Shown in pieces: positions 45,871-55,233 of a stretch of 64,000 nucleotides of DNA (position 1 is its first letter; every line of letters begins with the position of its first letter). The notes below the pieces were generated by a model. The model was not told the origin of the DNA, made no database searches, and worked only from the letters and a program-made list of their open reading frames with translations. The stretch comes from CBDHHC01 sp965263345 (GTDB lineage: Bacteria; Pseudomonadota; Alphaproteobacteria; Rhizobiales; CBDHHC01), in NCBI GenBank assembly GCA_965263345.1, contig CBDHHC010000024.1, positions 1,054,001-1,118,000 on the forward strand, read 5' to 3'. A program made the translations under genes and the position numbers.

Positions 45871-47133
45871 TTACTGTAACTGACGCGCTTCTTCGATTTT
45901 TTCAGCAGCAGCTTTTGGAGTTAAATCTCCACTCGCCATTGCTGCAGAAACATCATTAACGGCTCCACCAACCGATGCACCTAAGGCCTGATCAAGAAAC
46001 AATTGGTGATATTCAGATACAGAAATATTTTTTGATATTGTTTTAAGAAACTGGTTCTTTATGTCCTTATCGGCACCCTTCGCCACAGGTATCCAGAAAC
46101 CTTCCCTGCCACCAGCTGTCTGATTCTTAACATTCAGCATATAACATAAAAACTTAACAGACTCATCAGAAGCATTCTTAGAAAATAACCATCCGTTAAT
46201 GGCACCAAAAGTATCTGTATTTTTACCAGTACCACCCTCAACAATTGGAAAGTTAATAATGCCAAGATCTTCATCTAAAACACCTTTACCTGATGTTGAG
46301 TTTGACTTCTGAGTAAGATAATCCCAGTCTCCCATTAAATGAAAGATACCTTTAGAATCCCCAAAAAGCCCAGACGCCTTATCATACTTTGCATCCATAA
46401 AGCCGGGTTGAAACGGTTTTAAGTCCACAAGCCTTTTAAACTCTTTGCCAACTTTTACAAATCCTTCATTGGCATAACCGCCATCAAGACCTGCAGCGGC
46501 TTTCGAGATACCTTCCTCCCCTAACATTCTAACTGCCAGTAAAGAATAATAAAAATGAAGTGGCCACTTATCTTTTCCGCCAACAACTATAGGAGTGACA
46601 TTGGCAGATTTTGCTTTTTTCACTTGAGCGAGAAAATCTTTCCAGTTTTTAATCTGTGTAGGATCAATACCAGCTTTTGCTGCTAGTTTTTTATTATACC
46701 AAAACACAACTTGCGCAGCATACATGGGCATACCATATAATTTGCCTTCCCTGCTAAAGGCCCCTAAGCCAGCTTTAGAAGATGTATCTTTACACTTTGT
46801 ACCAATGACACCACTGATATCTCGTAAGACACCAGCCTTTTGTTGTTCATAGAAAGTCCCCCCACCCCAGGAGAAGAAGGCATCTGGACGAGCCTTAGAT
46901 TGCAATAAAGTTGGCAGTTTTGTTTTAAAAGCCTCATCTTCAAGAAACTTAATATCAACTTTAACGCCTGGAGTTTTCTTTGAATAGGCCTTCGCGATAT
47001 CCAGGAAATAGTCACGTTGCTTTGAATTACCAACATCGATTGATAAAACATTCACAACTTTTTCCGCATGTGCAGCCACACAACATAATGTGTTGCTAAC
47101 CAAGGCAATAATAATAGCATTCCGCAAACTCAT
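45871..47133 (-). CDS. CUT1 sugar-binding protein
   Basis: The 420-residue product has a signal peptide (residues 1 to about 23, ending AAHA) and the fold of extracellular solute-binding family 1: VLSIDVGNSKQRDYFLDIA at the mature start, GMPMYAAQVVFWYNKKLAAKAG and a conserved MGDWD segment. GGGAGGAA before the ATG is a strong ribosome-binding site. It begins the transport part of a leftward operon with GH43, ATPase and two permeases, downstream of a LacI gene. Substrate probably xylo-oligosaccharide by context. Confidence 0.92.
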   Translation of the reverse strand: MSLRNAIIIALVSNTLCCVAAHAEKVVNVLSIDVGNSKQRDYFLDIAKAYSKKTPGVKVDIKFLEDEAFKTKLPTLLQSKARPDAFFSWGGGTFYEQQKAGVLRDISGVIGTKCKDTSSKAGLGAFSREGKLYGMPMYAAQVVFWYNKKLAAKAGIDPTQIKNWKDFLAQVKKAKSANVTPIVVGGKDKWPLHFYYSLLAVRMLGEEGISKAAAGLDGGYANEGFVKVGKEFKRLVDLKPFQPGFMDAKYDKASGLFGDSKGIFHLMGDWDYLTQKSNSTSGKGVLDEDLGIINFPIVEGGTGKNTDTFGAINGWLFSKNASDESVKFLCYMLNVKNQTAGGREGFWIPVAKGADKDIKNQFLKTISKNISVSEYHQLFLDQALGASVGGAVNDVSAAMASGDLTPKAAAEKIEEARQLQ

Positions 47134-47197
47134 AACAGTTCCTCCCGTATTGCTTGATGCTTAGTCTTGTAGTTGAAGATAAAAAATATATTTCTTG

Positions 47198-48229
47198 TTA
47201 GGGCAGGTTATCCGCCAAATATATATTGATTCCGATTTTTTCCTGTTCGTGATTAAACTCAACTTTATTATGTAAAGCTTGTAAAATGCGCATGGCGCTT
47301 CTTGCGATATGACCAGTATTTTGACTGATAACAGCATCAACGGTTCCATCGACTAATCCATCGCGAATAACATCAGATAACTCGTGTAATATAAGGACAA
47401 CGTCATCTCCTTTACGGCACTCTTTTAACGCCTGAACAATCCCTCTATTACCGGCTGCATTTGAATAAATACCAACAAGATCTTTATGTTGTCTCAAAAG
47501 TTTTTTAGTAATTTTTTGGTTCTCAAATGAAACACTTTCCCCCTCTTCTATTGGAAGAATTTGAAAGTCTTGAAAACGAGAACGTATAACTTGATCAAAT
47601 CCAAAATGTCTTTCAACGAGATCTCGTTGACGCATAGAGCCTGTGATGATTCCGATCTTCCCATTTTTTTTATGTTTTAAAAATCGACCCATAAGGGTAC
47701 CTGCAACTCTTCCCGCAGCAACATTATCGATACCAACAAAATGATTGCGACGAGAGCTAGGAAGATCGGAAACCAGGGTAACAACATTAACACCATTATC
47801 AACAAGTCGATCTACAACATGCCTCACCCCAGGTGCATCAATTGCAAAGATTGCTACCCCATGACAACTCTCAGGATTAATTTTATTTAATTCGTGAATA
47901 AGTGGTGTCCCGGTTTTTAGACTTATTCTCTTTAGACCAAGATCCACAGTAATATCTTTTGTATTTTTAGCAGCTCGAATAACTGATTGGGCCAAATTAT
48001 TTGAAAAACTTGTGGGAAGTTCACACAATAAAAATTCAAATCTCAACTTTGGCTTGGGTGGTGTCATCAAATCGCTATCTAATAAACCAAAACCAACTTC
48101 ATGAATAGCAAGTTTAACTTTCTCACGAGACTTGGAACTCACACCACTTCGCCCATGAACAACTCTATCAACAGTTGAAGCACTCAACCCGGTAATTTCA
48201 GCTAAATCTTTTATCGTTGGTTTATTCAT
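47198..48229 (-). CDS. LacI-family regulator of the oligosaccharide operon
   Basis: The 343-residue product has the LacI helix-turn-helix (TIKDLAEITGLSASTVDRVV then HGRSGVSS) and a periplasmic-binding-protein-like effector domain (FVGIDNVAAGRVAG). I set the start at the ATG at 48229, with AGAGGTG nine bases upstream; a GTG four codons earlier lies inside that site. It is directly upstream of the binding-protein gene on the same strand and probably controls the importer and beta-xylosidase. Confidence 0.9.
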   Translation of the reverse strand: MNKPTIKDLAEITGLSASTVDRVVHGRSGVSSKSREKVKLAIHEVGFGLLDSDLMTPPKPKLRFEFLLCELPTSFSNNLAQSVIRAAKNTKDITVDLGLKRISLKTGTPLIHELNKINPESCHGVAIFAIDAPGVRHVVDRLVDNGVNVVTLVSDLPSSRRNHFVGIDNVAAGRVAGTLMGRFLKHKKNGKIGIITGSMRQRDLVERHFGFDQVIRSRFQDFQILPIEEGESVSFENQKITKKLLRQHKDLVGIYSNAAGNRGIVQALKECRKGDDVVLILHELSDVIRDGLVDGTVDAVISQNTGHIARSAMRILQALHNKVEFNHEQEKIGINIYLADNLP

Positions 48230-48554
48230 TGTCTTAAACACCTCTTAATATGAATAGTAGATCCAAAGTGCTCTGTAGGAAAGAAACGCATAAGGCAAAA
48301 ATAGCCATACTTTAGTTTAAATTAATCATTTTTTTTGATTTAAATAAGTCAATATAATGATTTATTTAACCCATTATACATTTCCATACATTGAAGTCAT
48401 TTCTCTCGAGAAACAACTAAAGAACCAGTTTTTAAAACAAAAAATAATAAGATGATTGCGAGTTGATTGATGACAATATTGTTAGGAAAAAAAAAACTAA
48501 AATAAAAAATAATTGCATAAAGCGAAGCCTAATATTTTAGGAACATCTCAAACT
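48230..48554. promoter_or_regulatory. Promoter region of the LacI gene
   Basis: About 325 AT-rich bases. A 14-bp dyad TTTCTC-TC-GAGAAA lies at 48400-48413; it resembles the half-sites of the 22-bp operator but with other spacing. Another loose dyad AATCA/TGATT flanks a T run near 48324-48341. No gene seen. Confidence 0.45.
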
Positions 48555-49475
48555 TCAAACTCCTCTTACATTGAGAAAAATTGAATAAAGAGAAGTGGTT
48601 CCTGTAATAAACAACCTATTCTTTTTTGCACCACCAAAGCAAACATTAGAAACAATTTCCGGTATAAAAATCTTCCCAATAAGAGCACCAGATTGATCGA
48701 TACAATGAACACCATCCCCGGCACTGGTCCATATCCGACCAAGAGTATCTAATCGAAATCCATCAAATATACCGCTTGTACATTCAGAAAAAACCGTACT
48801 CTCAGAAACGCTTGTACCATCATCCGCCAACTTGAGGCATCGTATATGAGCTGGTCCATCTTCCCGATGTGTTATGCCTGTATCAGAAACAAATAAATAT
48901 TGTTCATCTAAGGAAAATGCTAACCCGTTCGGTTTGTCAAAATCTGTTGCTATGACACAAAGCTCCCCTGTAGATGGAACCAACCTGTAAACATAACATG
49001 CTCCAATCTCACTGGTTGAACTATCGCCCTCGTAATCTGTAAGTATTCCATAAGTTGGATCAGTAAACCAAATGGAACCATCCCCTTTCACCACTACATC
49101 ATTCGGAGAATTCAGTCGTTTTCCTTCATATTGGTCAGCCAGAACAGTGACTGCGCCATCGTGTTCTGTTCGCGTCACCCTGCGTGTTTGATGTTCACAA
49201 GTAACCAGACGTCCGTCTTTATCTACAGTATTCCCGTTGGAGTTTTGAGAAGGAGACCGAAACACGGAAACTGATGAGTCAGTTTCATCAAAGCGCATCA
49301 TTCTATTATTCGGGATATCAGACCATACCAAATATCTACCCGCAGCAAACCAAGCAGGGCCTTCTGACCATCGCGCACCAGACCATAGTCGCTCAACCCG
49401 TGCATGGGATATGATACACTCTTGAAAAGAGTCATCAATAACTTCAAATCCGGTTCCTTCCAAAACTCCAAACAT
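48555..49475 (-). CDS. SMP-30/gluconolactonase-family sugar lactonase
   Basis: The 306-residue beta-propeller protein has the metal-site residues of SMP-30 lactonases: WSEGPAWF near residue 36, NGNTVDKDGRLVTCEHQ, RLNSPNDVVVKGDGSIWFTD and KPNGLAFS with a following DTG. In this locus it most likely opens xylonolactone to xylonate, the second step of the Weimberg route. It is downstream of the semialdehyde dehydrogenase gene on the same strand, about 55 bases apart. Confidence 0.87.
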   Translation of the reverse strand: MFGVLEGTGFEVIDDSFQECIISHARVERLWSGARWSEGPAWFAAGRYLVWSDIPNNRMMRFDETDSSVSVFRSPSQNSNGNTVDKDGRLVTCEHQTRRVTRTEHDGAVTVLADQYEGKRLNSPNDVVVKGDGSIWFTDPTYGILTDYEGDSSTSEIGACYVYRLVPSTGELCVIATDFDKPNGLAFSLDEQYLFVSDTGITHREDGPAHIRCLKLADDGTSVSESTVFSECTSGIFDGFRLDTLGRIWTSAGDGVHCIDQSGALIGKIFIPEIVSNVCFGGAKKNRLFITGTTSLYSIFLNVRGV

Positions 49476-49530
49476 ATGGCACCTTTATTAAGTTTATGAA
49501 GACTAATGCACGCATAGGATATAACTTACA

Positions 49531-51033
49531 TCATGATCGTTTCAATTCGGGGTGCAAAAGCGCATCGGGAAAGTTTTGATAAGAAACAGGTCTGAGAAAA
49601 CGATTAATTGCCAGCGTACCCACAGATGTAGAACGAACATCTGTTGAAGCAGGATAAGGCCCTCCGTGCATCATCGCACTACAGACTTCTACACCTGTAG
49701 GAAACCCATTACATAACAGACGCCCTGCCTTTTCTTCTAAAATTATCGCTAACTTAGAAGCCAATTCGGTATCACTTTCTTCCAGATGCAAAGTTGCCGT
49801 AAGCTGCCCTTCAAGCTGCTCAGCCACCAACAAAAGCTCCTCAGTATTTTCACAAGAGACCACAATACCAGCTGCGCCAAAAATCTCTTCTTGAAGCTCA
49901 GGCGTACTCAGCCATTTTTGAGCGTCCGTTTTAAAAAGTACGGGTAACGCACACCTTTGTCCGTTTGCATCATGGCAAGACCCAACTTCTAAGATATTAG
50001 CAACAGATTGCGTATTACGCTCAAAAGCACTATGAATATTATCCGTGAGCATTTTTTGCTCTCCAACGCCCTTTAAGGCGGAAGTTGCAAACTCCTCAAA
50101 CTCATTAAGCTTAGCCCCTTTCACAGCAAATACGACCCCAGGATTAGTGCAAAACTGCCCTGCACCCATCGTAAGAGAAGCAACCCAACCTTCTGCAATA
50201 TCTTTTGTTTTTTCATTTAAAGCACCGGGCAATAAAAACACAGGGTTGATACTTCCTAATTCACCATAAAAAGGAATTGGTTTTGGTCTTTTCGCGCACA
50301 GATCATATAAAGCTCTTCCCCCAGCTAATGAACCCGTAAAGCCAACAGCAACGATCTCTGGGTGCTGAACCAGAGCCGCACCAAATTCATGACTGGTTCC
50401 TTGTAAAAATTGAAAAGTCCCAAGAGGAATTTTATTCCTTACCATTGCCGAATTAATAGCTTGTGCCACAAGTTCCCCTGTACCAGCATGGGCAGGATGG
50501 CCCTTTATAATAACAGGACAGCCCGCCGCAAGTGCAGAAGCAGTATCGCCACCTGCTGTAGAAAATGCCAAAGGAAAATTAGAAGCACCAAAAACAACAA
50601 CAGGGCCAATTGGCCTATGAGTTAACCTCAAATCTGGTCGAGGTAAGGGCTGCCTGTCTGCTAGAGCTTCATCAATGCGTATATCAAGATGATCATCACC
50701 TCTAATCAAGTCTGCAAATAATTTTAATTGCCCTACTGTTCGTCCTCTCTCTCCATTTAACCTGGCTTCAGGAAGACCTGTTTCTTTTCCGCAAATATCA
50801 GTTATTTCATGAGCAAGCTTTTCAATCTCCTCACCAATGCTATCTAAAAAATTTGCACGCACCTCACGAGATAAACCAGAATATTCACGAAAAGAAGCAC
50901 GCGCAGCCTTCGCTGCTTCATCAACGTGTGAACGACCAGCTTCATAAAAACCAAAACCTTCTATATCAGGACTTTCTGCTTTAGCATCAGCTTCAACCCA
51001 CTCACCATTTATCAAGAGCTTACCTGTAAGCAT
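49531..51033 (-). CDS. 2-Oxoglutarate semialdehyde dehydrogenase
   Basis: The 500-residue protein is an NAD(P)-dependent aldehyde dehydrogenase of the ketoglutaric-semialdehyde type. FGASNFPLAFSTAGGDTASA replaces the cofactor segment, and the active-site pair is PFYGELGSINPVF (Glu) and GAGQFCTNPG (Cys). These segments differ from ordinary ALDHs and match the subgroup used in pentose and hydroxyproline degradation. It performs the last step, giving 2-oxoglutarate. A site of the shared operator lies about 90 bases upstream. Confidence 0.92.
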   Translation of the reverse strand: MLTGKLLINGEWVEADAKAESPDIEGFGFYEAGRSHVDEAAKAARASFREYSGLSREVRANFLDSIGEEIEKLAHEITDICGKETGLPEARLNGERGRTVGQLKLFADLIRGDDHLDIRIDEALADRQPLPRPDLRLTHRPIGPVVVFGASNFPLAFSTAGGDTASALAAGCPVIIKGHPAHAGTGELVAQAINSAMVRNKIPLGTFQFLQGTSHEFGAALVQHPEIVAVGFTGSLAGGRALYDLCAKRPKPIPFYGELGSINPVFLLPGALNEKTKDIAEGWVASLTMGAGQFCTNPGVVFAVKGAKLNEFEEFATSALKGVGEQKMLTDNIHSAFERNTQSVANILEVGSCHDANGQRCALPVLFKTDAQKWLSTPELQEEIFGAAGIVVSCENTEELLLVAEQLEGQLTATLHLEESDTELASKLAIILEEKAGRLLCNGFPTGVEVCSAMMHGGPYPASTDVRSTSVGTLAINRFLRPVSYQNFPDALLHPELKRS

Positions 51034-51124
51034 AATATTTCCTTTTTAATAATCCAAATAAATTGCCTTCATCAAACATTTGATTAACAACAATCACATT
51101 GGACAATCTCCTCTCACGAGTTAT

Positions 51125-51146
51125 TTTTCTCGACACTAAAGAAAAT
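51125..51146. promoter_or_regulatory. Operator-like site 2 (dehydrogenase promoter)
   Basis: TTTTCTCG-ACAC-TAAAGAAAAT, 92 bases upstream of the leftward semialdehyde dehydrogenase start. Same length and spacing as the sites at 41099 and 52652; one base differs from TCAAGAAAAT. Confidence 0.65.
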
Positions 51147-51299
51147 ATTTTATGCAGGATTAGAAAAATGTCTAGATATTATTTCATCAATCAGAGTATT
51201 TGATACCCAAACATCATTTTTTGATGTAATCACATCAAATTAAAAACTCTATCTCCATGATTATGAAAAGTTATAAAAAGCAATTAAGATCTTTGGATA

Positions 51300-52538
51300 T
51301 TATAAATGTTTAACGACCTGTTGATCCAAGTCATAAACACTCGCCTGAAGATTCCCATCGAATACCAGAGGGCCCTCTTCATCAACAATCGAGATTTCAG
51401 GAATATCCTCAAACCGAAAGAACAAACTATCTTCTATATGAGATTTAATTGAGGGTAACATAAGGTCAAGATATCGAATTCCAGGACCAGTTATAGTTAT
51501 AGGAACAGGGGCATAAAAAGTGAACATCCGGGATATTCCAATACCAAGAACTTCTCCTGCTCGCCTGAAAGCATATTCAGCGGCATGATCACCATTCCTG
51601 GCAAGATTAGCAATTTTATCCATTTCCTCTATGGGGATAAATTTTGCAGGAATCGTATTTTCATCGACTCCAAATGCGCTTCTTAATATCCCATAGAAAC
51701 CTGAAAAAGCCTCTATACACCCCCTTTGTCCACATCGGCACAAAGGACCATCCTTTTCATGTGTCATATGACCAAAGAGAATATTTTGTGCTGTTACACC
51801 TCCATCTTTCATATCCTGAGAAGCCATACCAAAACCAATACTATGCCCTAACGACAATACCGCAACTGAAGGCAATGGACTGAATGAACCCTTTGATCTT
51901 GCAGATTGAGAAATGGCTTGAGCAACAAATCCAGTTTCATTTTTTAAAGATATATTTGCCTTCCATTGTGGTTTTAACAAAGCCTCAAAATCTAATTTTG
52001 TATCACCAAGTATGGCTGACCATAAAAGGACAGGCTTTTTATGCGCAACAAGCCCTTTGCTTGTTATTGAAATTCTTAAGATCTTTTCCTTGGGAAGTTT
52101 AGCCCTAGAAACCAGCTTCTTAAGTCCAGCTTTAACCTTGAGGCCAAATTCTTTGATATCTTGATCATTCTCTCGTCTCTTTTCAGAAAACCTGTCTTTA
52201 AGCGTGCCTAAATAATCAATGAGAGAGAATTCAATTTCTTCTGATGTTATTCTTATCAAGGCTGCATAGGCACAATCAGGATTCTGCCTAAAAAGCACAC
52301 GTGGCCGCCCACGCCCGGAACTTGCTTCTTGAGGAAGGCGCTCGAGAATATTTTGATGTTCAAGTTCAGAAGTAATAACGGTTACAGTCGCTGAACTTAA
52401 CCCAGAACAAGAAGCGATTTCAGTATGAGAAGCTGGCCCTAAATTTCTCAAAGCAGACAAAACCAGTATACGATTCTGCTTTCGTAATATCTCTGTACCA
52501 GACTTAATATGCATATCCAAAGCAGCCCCACTTAACAA
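51300..52538 (-). CDS. ROK-family transcriptional repressor, intact
   Basis: The 412-residue product has an N-terminal winged helix (TEIASCSGLSSATVTVITSEL) and a ROK sugar-kinase-like domain with the zinc motif CRCGQRGCIEAFSG. Repressors of this type include XylR and Mlc and respond to sugars. It lies between the divergent xylFHG genes and the semialdehyde dehydrogenase gene, and a 22-bp dyad repeats on both of its sides. It is the best candidate for the regulator that binds this dyad, probably in response to xylose. The start at 52538 or the ATG eight codons in is uncertain. Confidence 0.9.
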   Translation of the reverse strand: MLSGAALDMHIKSGTEILRKQNRILVLSALRNLGPASHTEIASCSGLSSATVTVITSELEHQNILERLPQEASSGRGRPRVLFRQNPDCAYAALIRITSEEIEFSLIDYLGTLKDRFSEKRRENDQDIKEFGLKVKAGLKKLVSRAKLPKEKILRISITSKGLVAHKKPVLLWSAILGDTKLDFEALLKPQWKANISLKNETGFVAQAISQSARSKGSFSPLPSVAVLSLGHSIGFGMASQDMKDGGVTAQNILFGHMTHEKDGPLCRCGQRGCIEAFSGFYGILRSAFGVDENTIPAKFIPIEEMDKIANLARNGDHAAEYAFRRAGEVLGIGISRMFTFYAPVPITITGPGIRYLDLMLPSIKSHIEDSLFFRFEDIPEISIVDEEGPLVFDGNLQASVYDLDQQVVKHL

Positions 52539-52651
52539 TGTTCTTTTATTGATAAACCATCATCTTAATACAGACAAATCAAAAGATTATTTCTCACCTC
52601 CAAAAGTTTTACATTATTTTTCTTGCCTGTCGAGATAATTCATGTATTCTA

Positions 52652-52673
52652 TTTTCTCGTAACTCAAGAAAAA
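52652..52673. promoter_or_regulatory. Operator-like site 3 (ROK/xylF divergent promoter)
   Basis: TTTTCTCG-TAAC-TCAAGAAAAA, between the ROK gene and xylF. It can act on both directions. Shares layout with sites at 41099 and 51125. Confidence 0.65.
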
Positions 52674-52745
52674 TAACTTTGAGATGAAAAATACAAATAT
52701 AGCCTTAAAAATTTATGTACGAAAAATTAGTAATGGGAGGAAAAA

Positions 52746-53786
52746 ATGAAACAACTATCAAGATTAGTTTTAAGCTTTGCAGCTCTACTAATGTGCTTTT
52801 CAATAGCACACGCAAAAGACCTTGTGGTTGGGGTCTCATGGTCAAACTTTCAGGAAGAGCGCTGGAAAACAGATGAAACAGCGATTAAAGCAGCTCTTAA
52901 AAAAGCAGGGGCTAAATATATTTCTGCAGATGCACAATCATCAGCATCCAAACAACTATCTGATGTTGAAAGCCTCATCGCCCAAGGAGCAAATGCTTTA
53001 ATCATACTTGCTCAAGACTCTGAAGCCATAAGCCCTGCAGTTGAAAAAGCTGTAGCTGAAGGCATTCCAGTAATTGGTTATGACCGCTTGATCGAAAACT
53101 CAAAAGCTTTTTATATAACATTCGATAATAAAGAAGTCGGCCGCGTTCAAGCAAGAGAAGTCTTTAAAATAAAGCCAAAAGGGAACTATGTATTTATAAA
53201 AGGCTCACCATCTGATCCAAATGCAGACTTCCTTTTCGCTGGTCAATTAGAGGTTCTCAAAAAGGCAATGGATGCTGGTGATATCAAAAATGTTGGTGAA
53301 GCATATACTGATGCCTGGAAACCAGAAATTGCACAACGCAATATGGAACAAATACTAACAAAAAACAAAAATAAGGTCGACGCTGTCGTAGCTTCAAATG
53401 ATGGTACAGCTGGTGGTGTAATTGCAGCTCTTTCTGCACAAGGTATCGCAGGGGCTGTGCCAGTATCAGGCCAAGACGGAGATCATGCAGCTCTCAATCG
53501 TGTAGCACTGGGAACTCAAACTGTTTCTGTATGGAAAGATGCAAGAGTACTAGGAAAGAAAGCTGGAGAAATAGCTGTCACACTTGCTAAGGGGAAAAAG
53601 ATGAAAGATATCCCTAACAGTGTTGAATTTTCTGGTGGCCCTAAAGGTGTTAAAATGACATCTATGTTTCTTGCTCCCGTACCAATCACAAAAGATAATT
53701 TAAACCTAGTTGTCGATGCCGGTTGGATTGCGAAAGACAAACTATGTCGTGGAGTAAAGAAAAACTCAGTATCAGCATGTAAGTAA
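52746..53786 (+). CDS. xylF: Xylose ABC transporter binding protein
   Basis: The 346-residue product has a signal peptide (to about residue 23, ending AHAKD) and the fold of sugar-binding family 4. The mature start LVVGVSWSNFQEERWKTDE and the segments IAQGANALIILAQDSEAI and DGDHAALNRV match XylF. GGGAGG before the ATG is strong. It starts the rightward xylF-xylH-xylG operon. A ribose or arabinose specificity is possible, but the catabolic genes around it favour D-xylose. Confidence 0.92.
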   Translation: MKQLSRLVLSFAALLMCFSIAHAKDLVVGVSWSNFQEERWKTDETAIKAALKKAGAKYISADAQSSASKQLSDVESLIAQGANALIILAQDSEAISPAVEKAVAEGIPVIGYDRLIENSKAFYITFDNKEVGRVQAREVFKIKPKGNYVFIKGSPSDPNADFLFAGQLEVLKKAMDAGDIKNVGEAYTDAWKPEIAQRNMEQILTKNKNKVDAVVASNDGTAGGVIAALSAQGIAGAVPVSGQDGDHAALNRVALGTQTVSVWKDARVLGKKAGEIAVTLAKGKKMKDIPNSVEFSGGPKGVKMTSMFLAPVPITKDNLNLVVDAGWIAKDKLCRGVKKNSVSACK

Positions 53787-53826
53787 TGCAAGTAATTTTA
53801 ATATCTTACATCTAAACTTTAATATC

Positions 53827-53866
53827 CCAGAGCCCAAGACTCTCCACTTCACAAAAATGGCTCTGG
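53827..53866. terminator. Intercistronic hairpin between xylF and xylH
   Basis: CCAGAGCC and GGCTCTGG form an 8-bp stem with a 24-base loop, 40 bases after the xylF stop. As with the other binding-protein gene in this window, it may reduce transcription of the membrane genes relative to xylF. Confidence 0.45.
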
Positions 53867-53911
53867 TGATTATTAGGCCAATCGGATAAATTCAGCAATG
53901 ACAAACAAACA

Positions 53912-55222
53912 ATGACAGACCAGACAGTAACCATAATGATCTCAGAAGAGAAAAACAAAACAAGCCTGACAAACCGCTTTTTTCAAGCAACAGAAATTGA
54001 CACACGTATGCTTGGCATGATTGGAGCATTACTAATAATTTGGTTAGGATTTGACATTCTATCTGGAGGTTTATTTCTAACTCCCAGAAATCTATGGAAT
54101 CTCTCTGTACAATCTGCATCAATTGGAATTATGGCAACAGGCATGGTTTTGGTCATTGTTACCCGTAATATTGATTTATCCGTGGGCTCTGTCTTAGGTT
54201 TCGTCGGAATGATGATGGGAGCTTTCCAGGCTGAATGGCTCCCACCATTACTTGGCTTTGACCATCCAGCCACATGGATCCTTACCTTATTATTCGGTAT
54301 TGCAATCGGTGTATCAATAGGTGCCCTACAAGGAACAATCATTGCTTACCTTGGTGTCCCTGCATTTATTGTAACTCTAGGTGGTTTGCTTGTATGGCGT
54401 GGTGCAGCATGGTGGGTCACAAGCGGCAGAACAGTAGCTCCTTTGGATTCAACATTTAGTTTAATGGGCGGAGGCGCAGATGGTGCTATAGGAGCAACCG
54501 CCAGCTGGATTGTTGCAGCCTTGGCCTGTTGCGGTCTCATCTATTTAATTATTTACAATCGCGCCCAAAGAAAGCGCTTTCAGTTTCCACTCAGACCATT
54601 ATGGGCAGAATTCTTTCTGTCTTCAGTTGGCTGTTGGATGATATTGATCTGCGTTTGGATTGCCAACAGCTACCCTTGGCCCAAAGCGATCGCCAGTCAG
54701 TATGCAGCGGCAAATAATATACCAATTCCTGATGGAGGGTTATTTATTGCGCATGGCATAGCAATTCCAGTACTGATTGCAATTATCACCGCAATTCTTA
54801 TGACTTTTCTATCAACCCGAACGAAGTTTGGACGTTATGTTTTCGTTATTGGTGGAAACCCTGAAGCTGCTGAACTTGCTGGAATTAACACCAGATGGGT
54901 GCAAGTAAAAATATTTGCTCTCTTAGGCGCGCTTTGTGCAATATCAGCAGCAATATCATCGGCTCGTTTAAATGCTTCAACAAATGCACTTGGAACCCTG
55001 GATGAACTCTATGTAATTGCGGCTGCGGTTATAGGCGGCACCTCTCTTGGCGGCGGCGTCGGAACAATAGCTGGAGCCATGCTGGGCGCCGTTGTTATGC
55101 AATCCCTGCAATCAGGTATGGTACTGACCGGAGTTGATACCCCCCTTCAGAACATCGTGGTTGGAATGGTTCTGATATTCGCAGTCTGGTTAGATACAAT
55201 TTACAGACAACGTTCTCAATAA
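53912..55222 (+). CDS. xylH: Xylose ABC permease
   Basis: The 436-residue inner-membrane protein has about ten or more helices and the CUT2 permease segments GMVLVIVTRNIDLSVGSVLG and NPEAAELAGINTRWVQVKIF. The length, greater than RbsC, matches XylH. It forms the channel of the xylose importer. No strong ribosome-binding site precedes the ATG, so re-initiation or an unusual leader is possible. It follows xylF and precedes xylG by 11 bases. Confidence 0.92.
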   Translation: MTDQTVTIMISEEKNKTSLTNRFFQATEIDTRMLGMIGALLIIWLGFDILSGGLFLTPRNLWNLSVQSASIGIMATGMVLVIVTRNIDLSVGSVLGFVGMMMGAFQAEWLPPLLGFDHPATWILTLLFGIAIGVSIGALQGTIIAYLGVPAFIVTLGGLLVWRGAAWWVTSGRTVAPLDSTFSLMGGGADGAIGATASWIVAALACCGLIYLIIYNRAQRKRFQFPLRPLWAEFFLSSVGCWMILICVWIANSYPWPKAIASQYAAANNIPIPDGGLFIAHGIAIPVLIAIITAILMTFLSTRTKFGRYVFVIGGNPEAAELAGINTRWVQVKIFALLGALCAISAAISSARLNASTNALGTLDELYVIAAAVIGGTSLGGGVGTIAGAMLGAVVMQSLQSGMVLTGVDTPLQNIVVGMVLIFAVWLDTIYRQRSQ

Positions 55223-55233
55223 GGAGAAAAATA

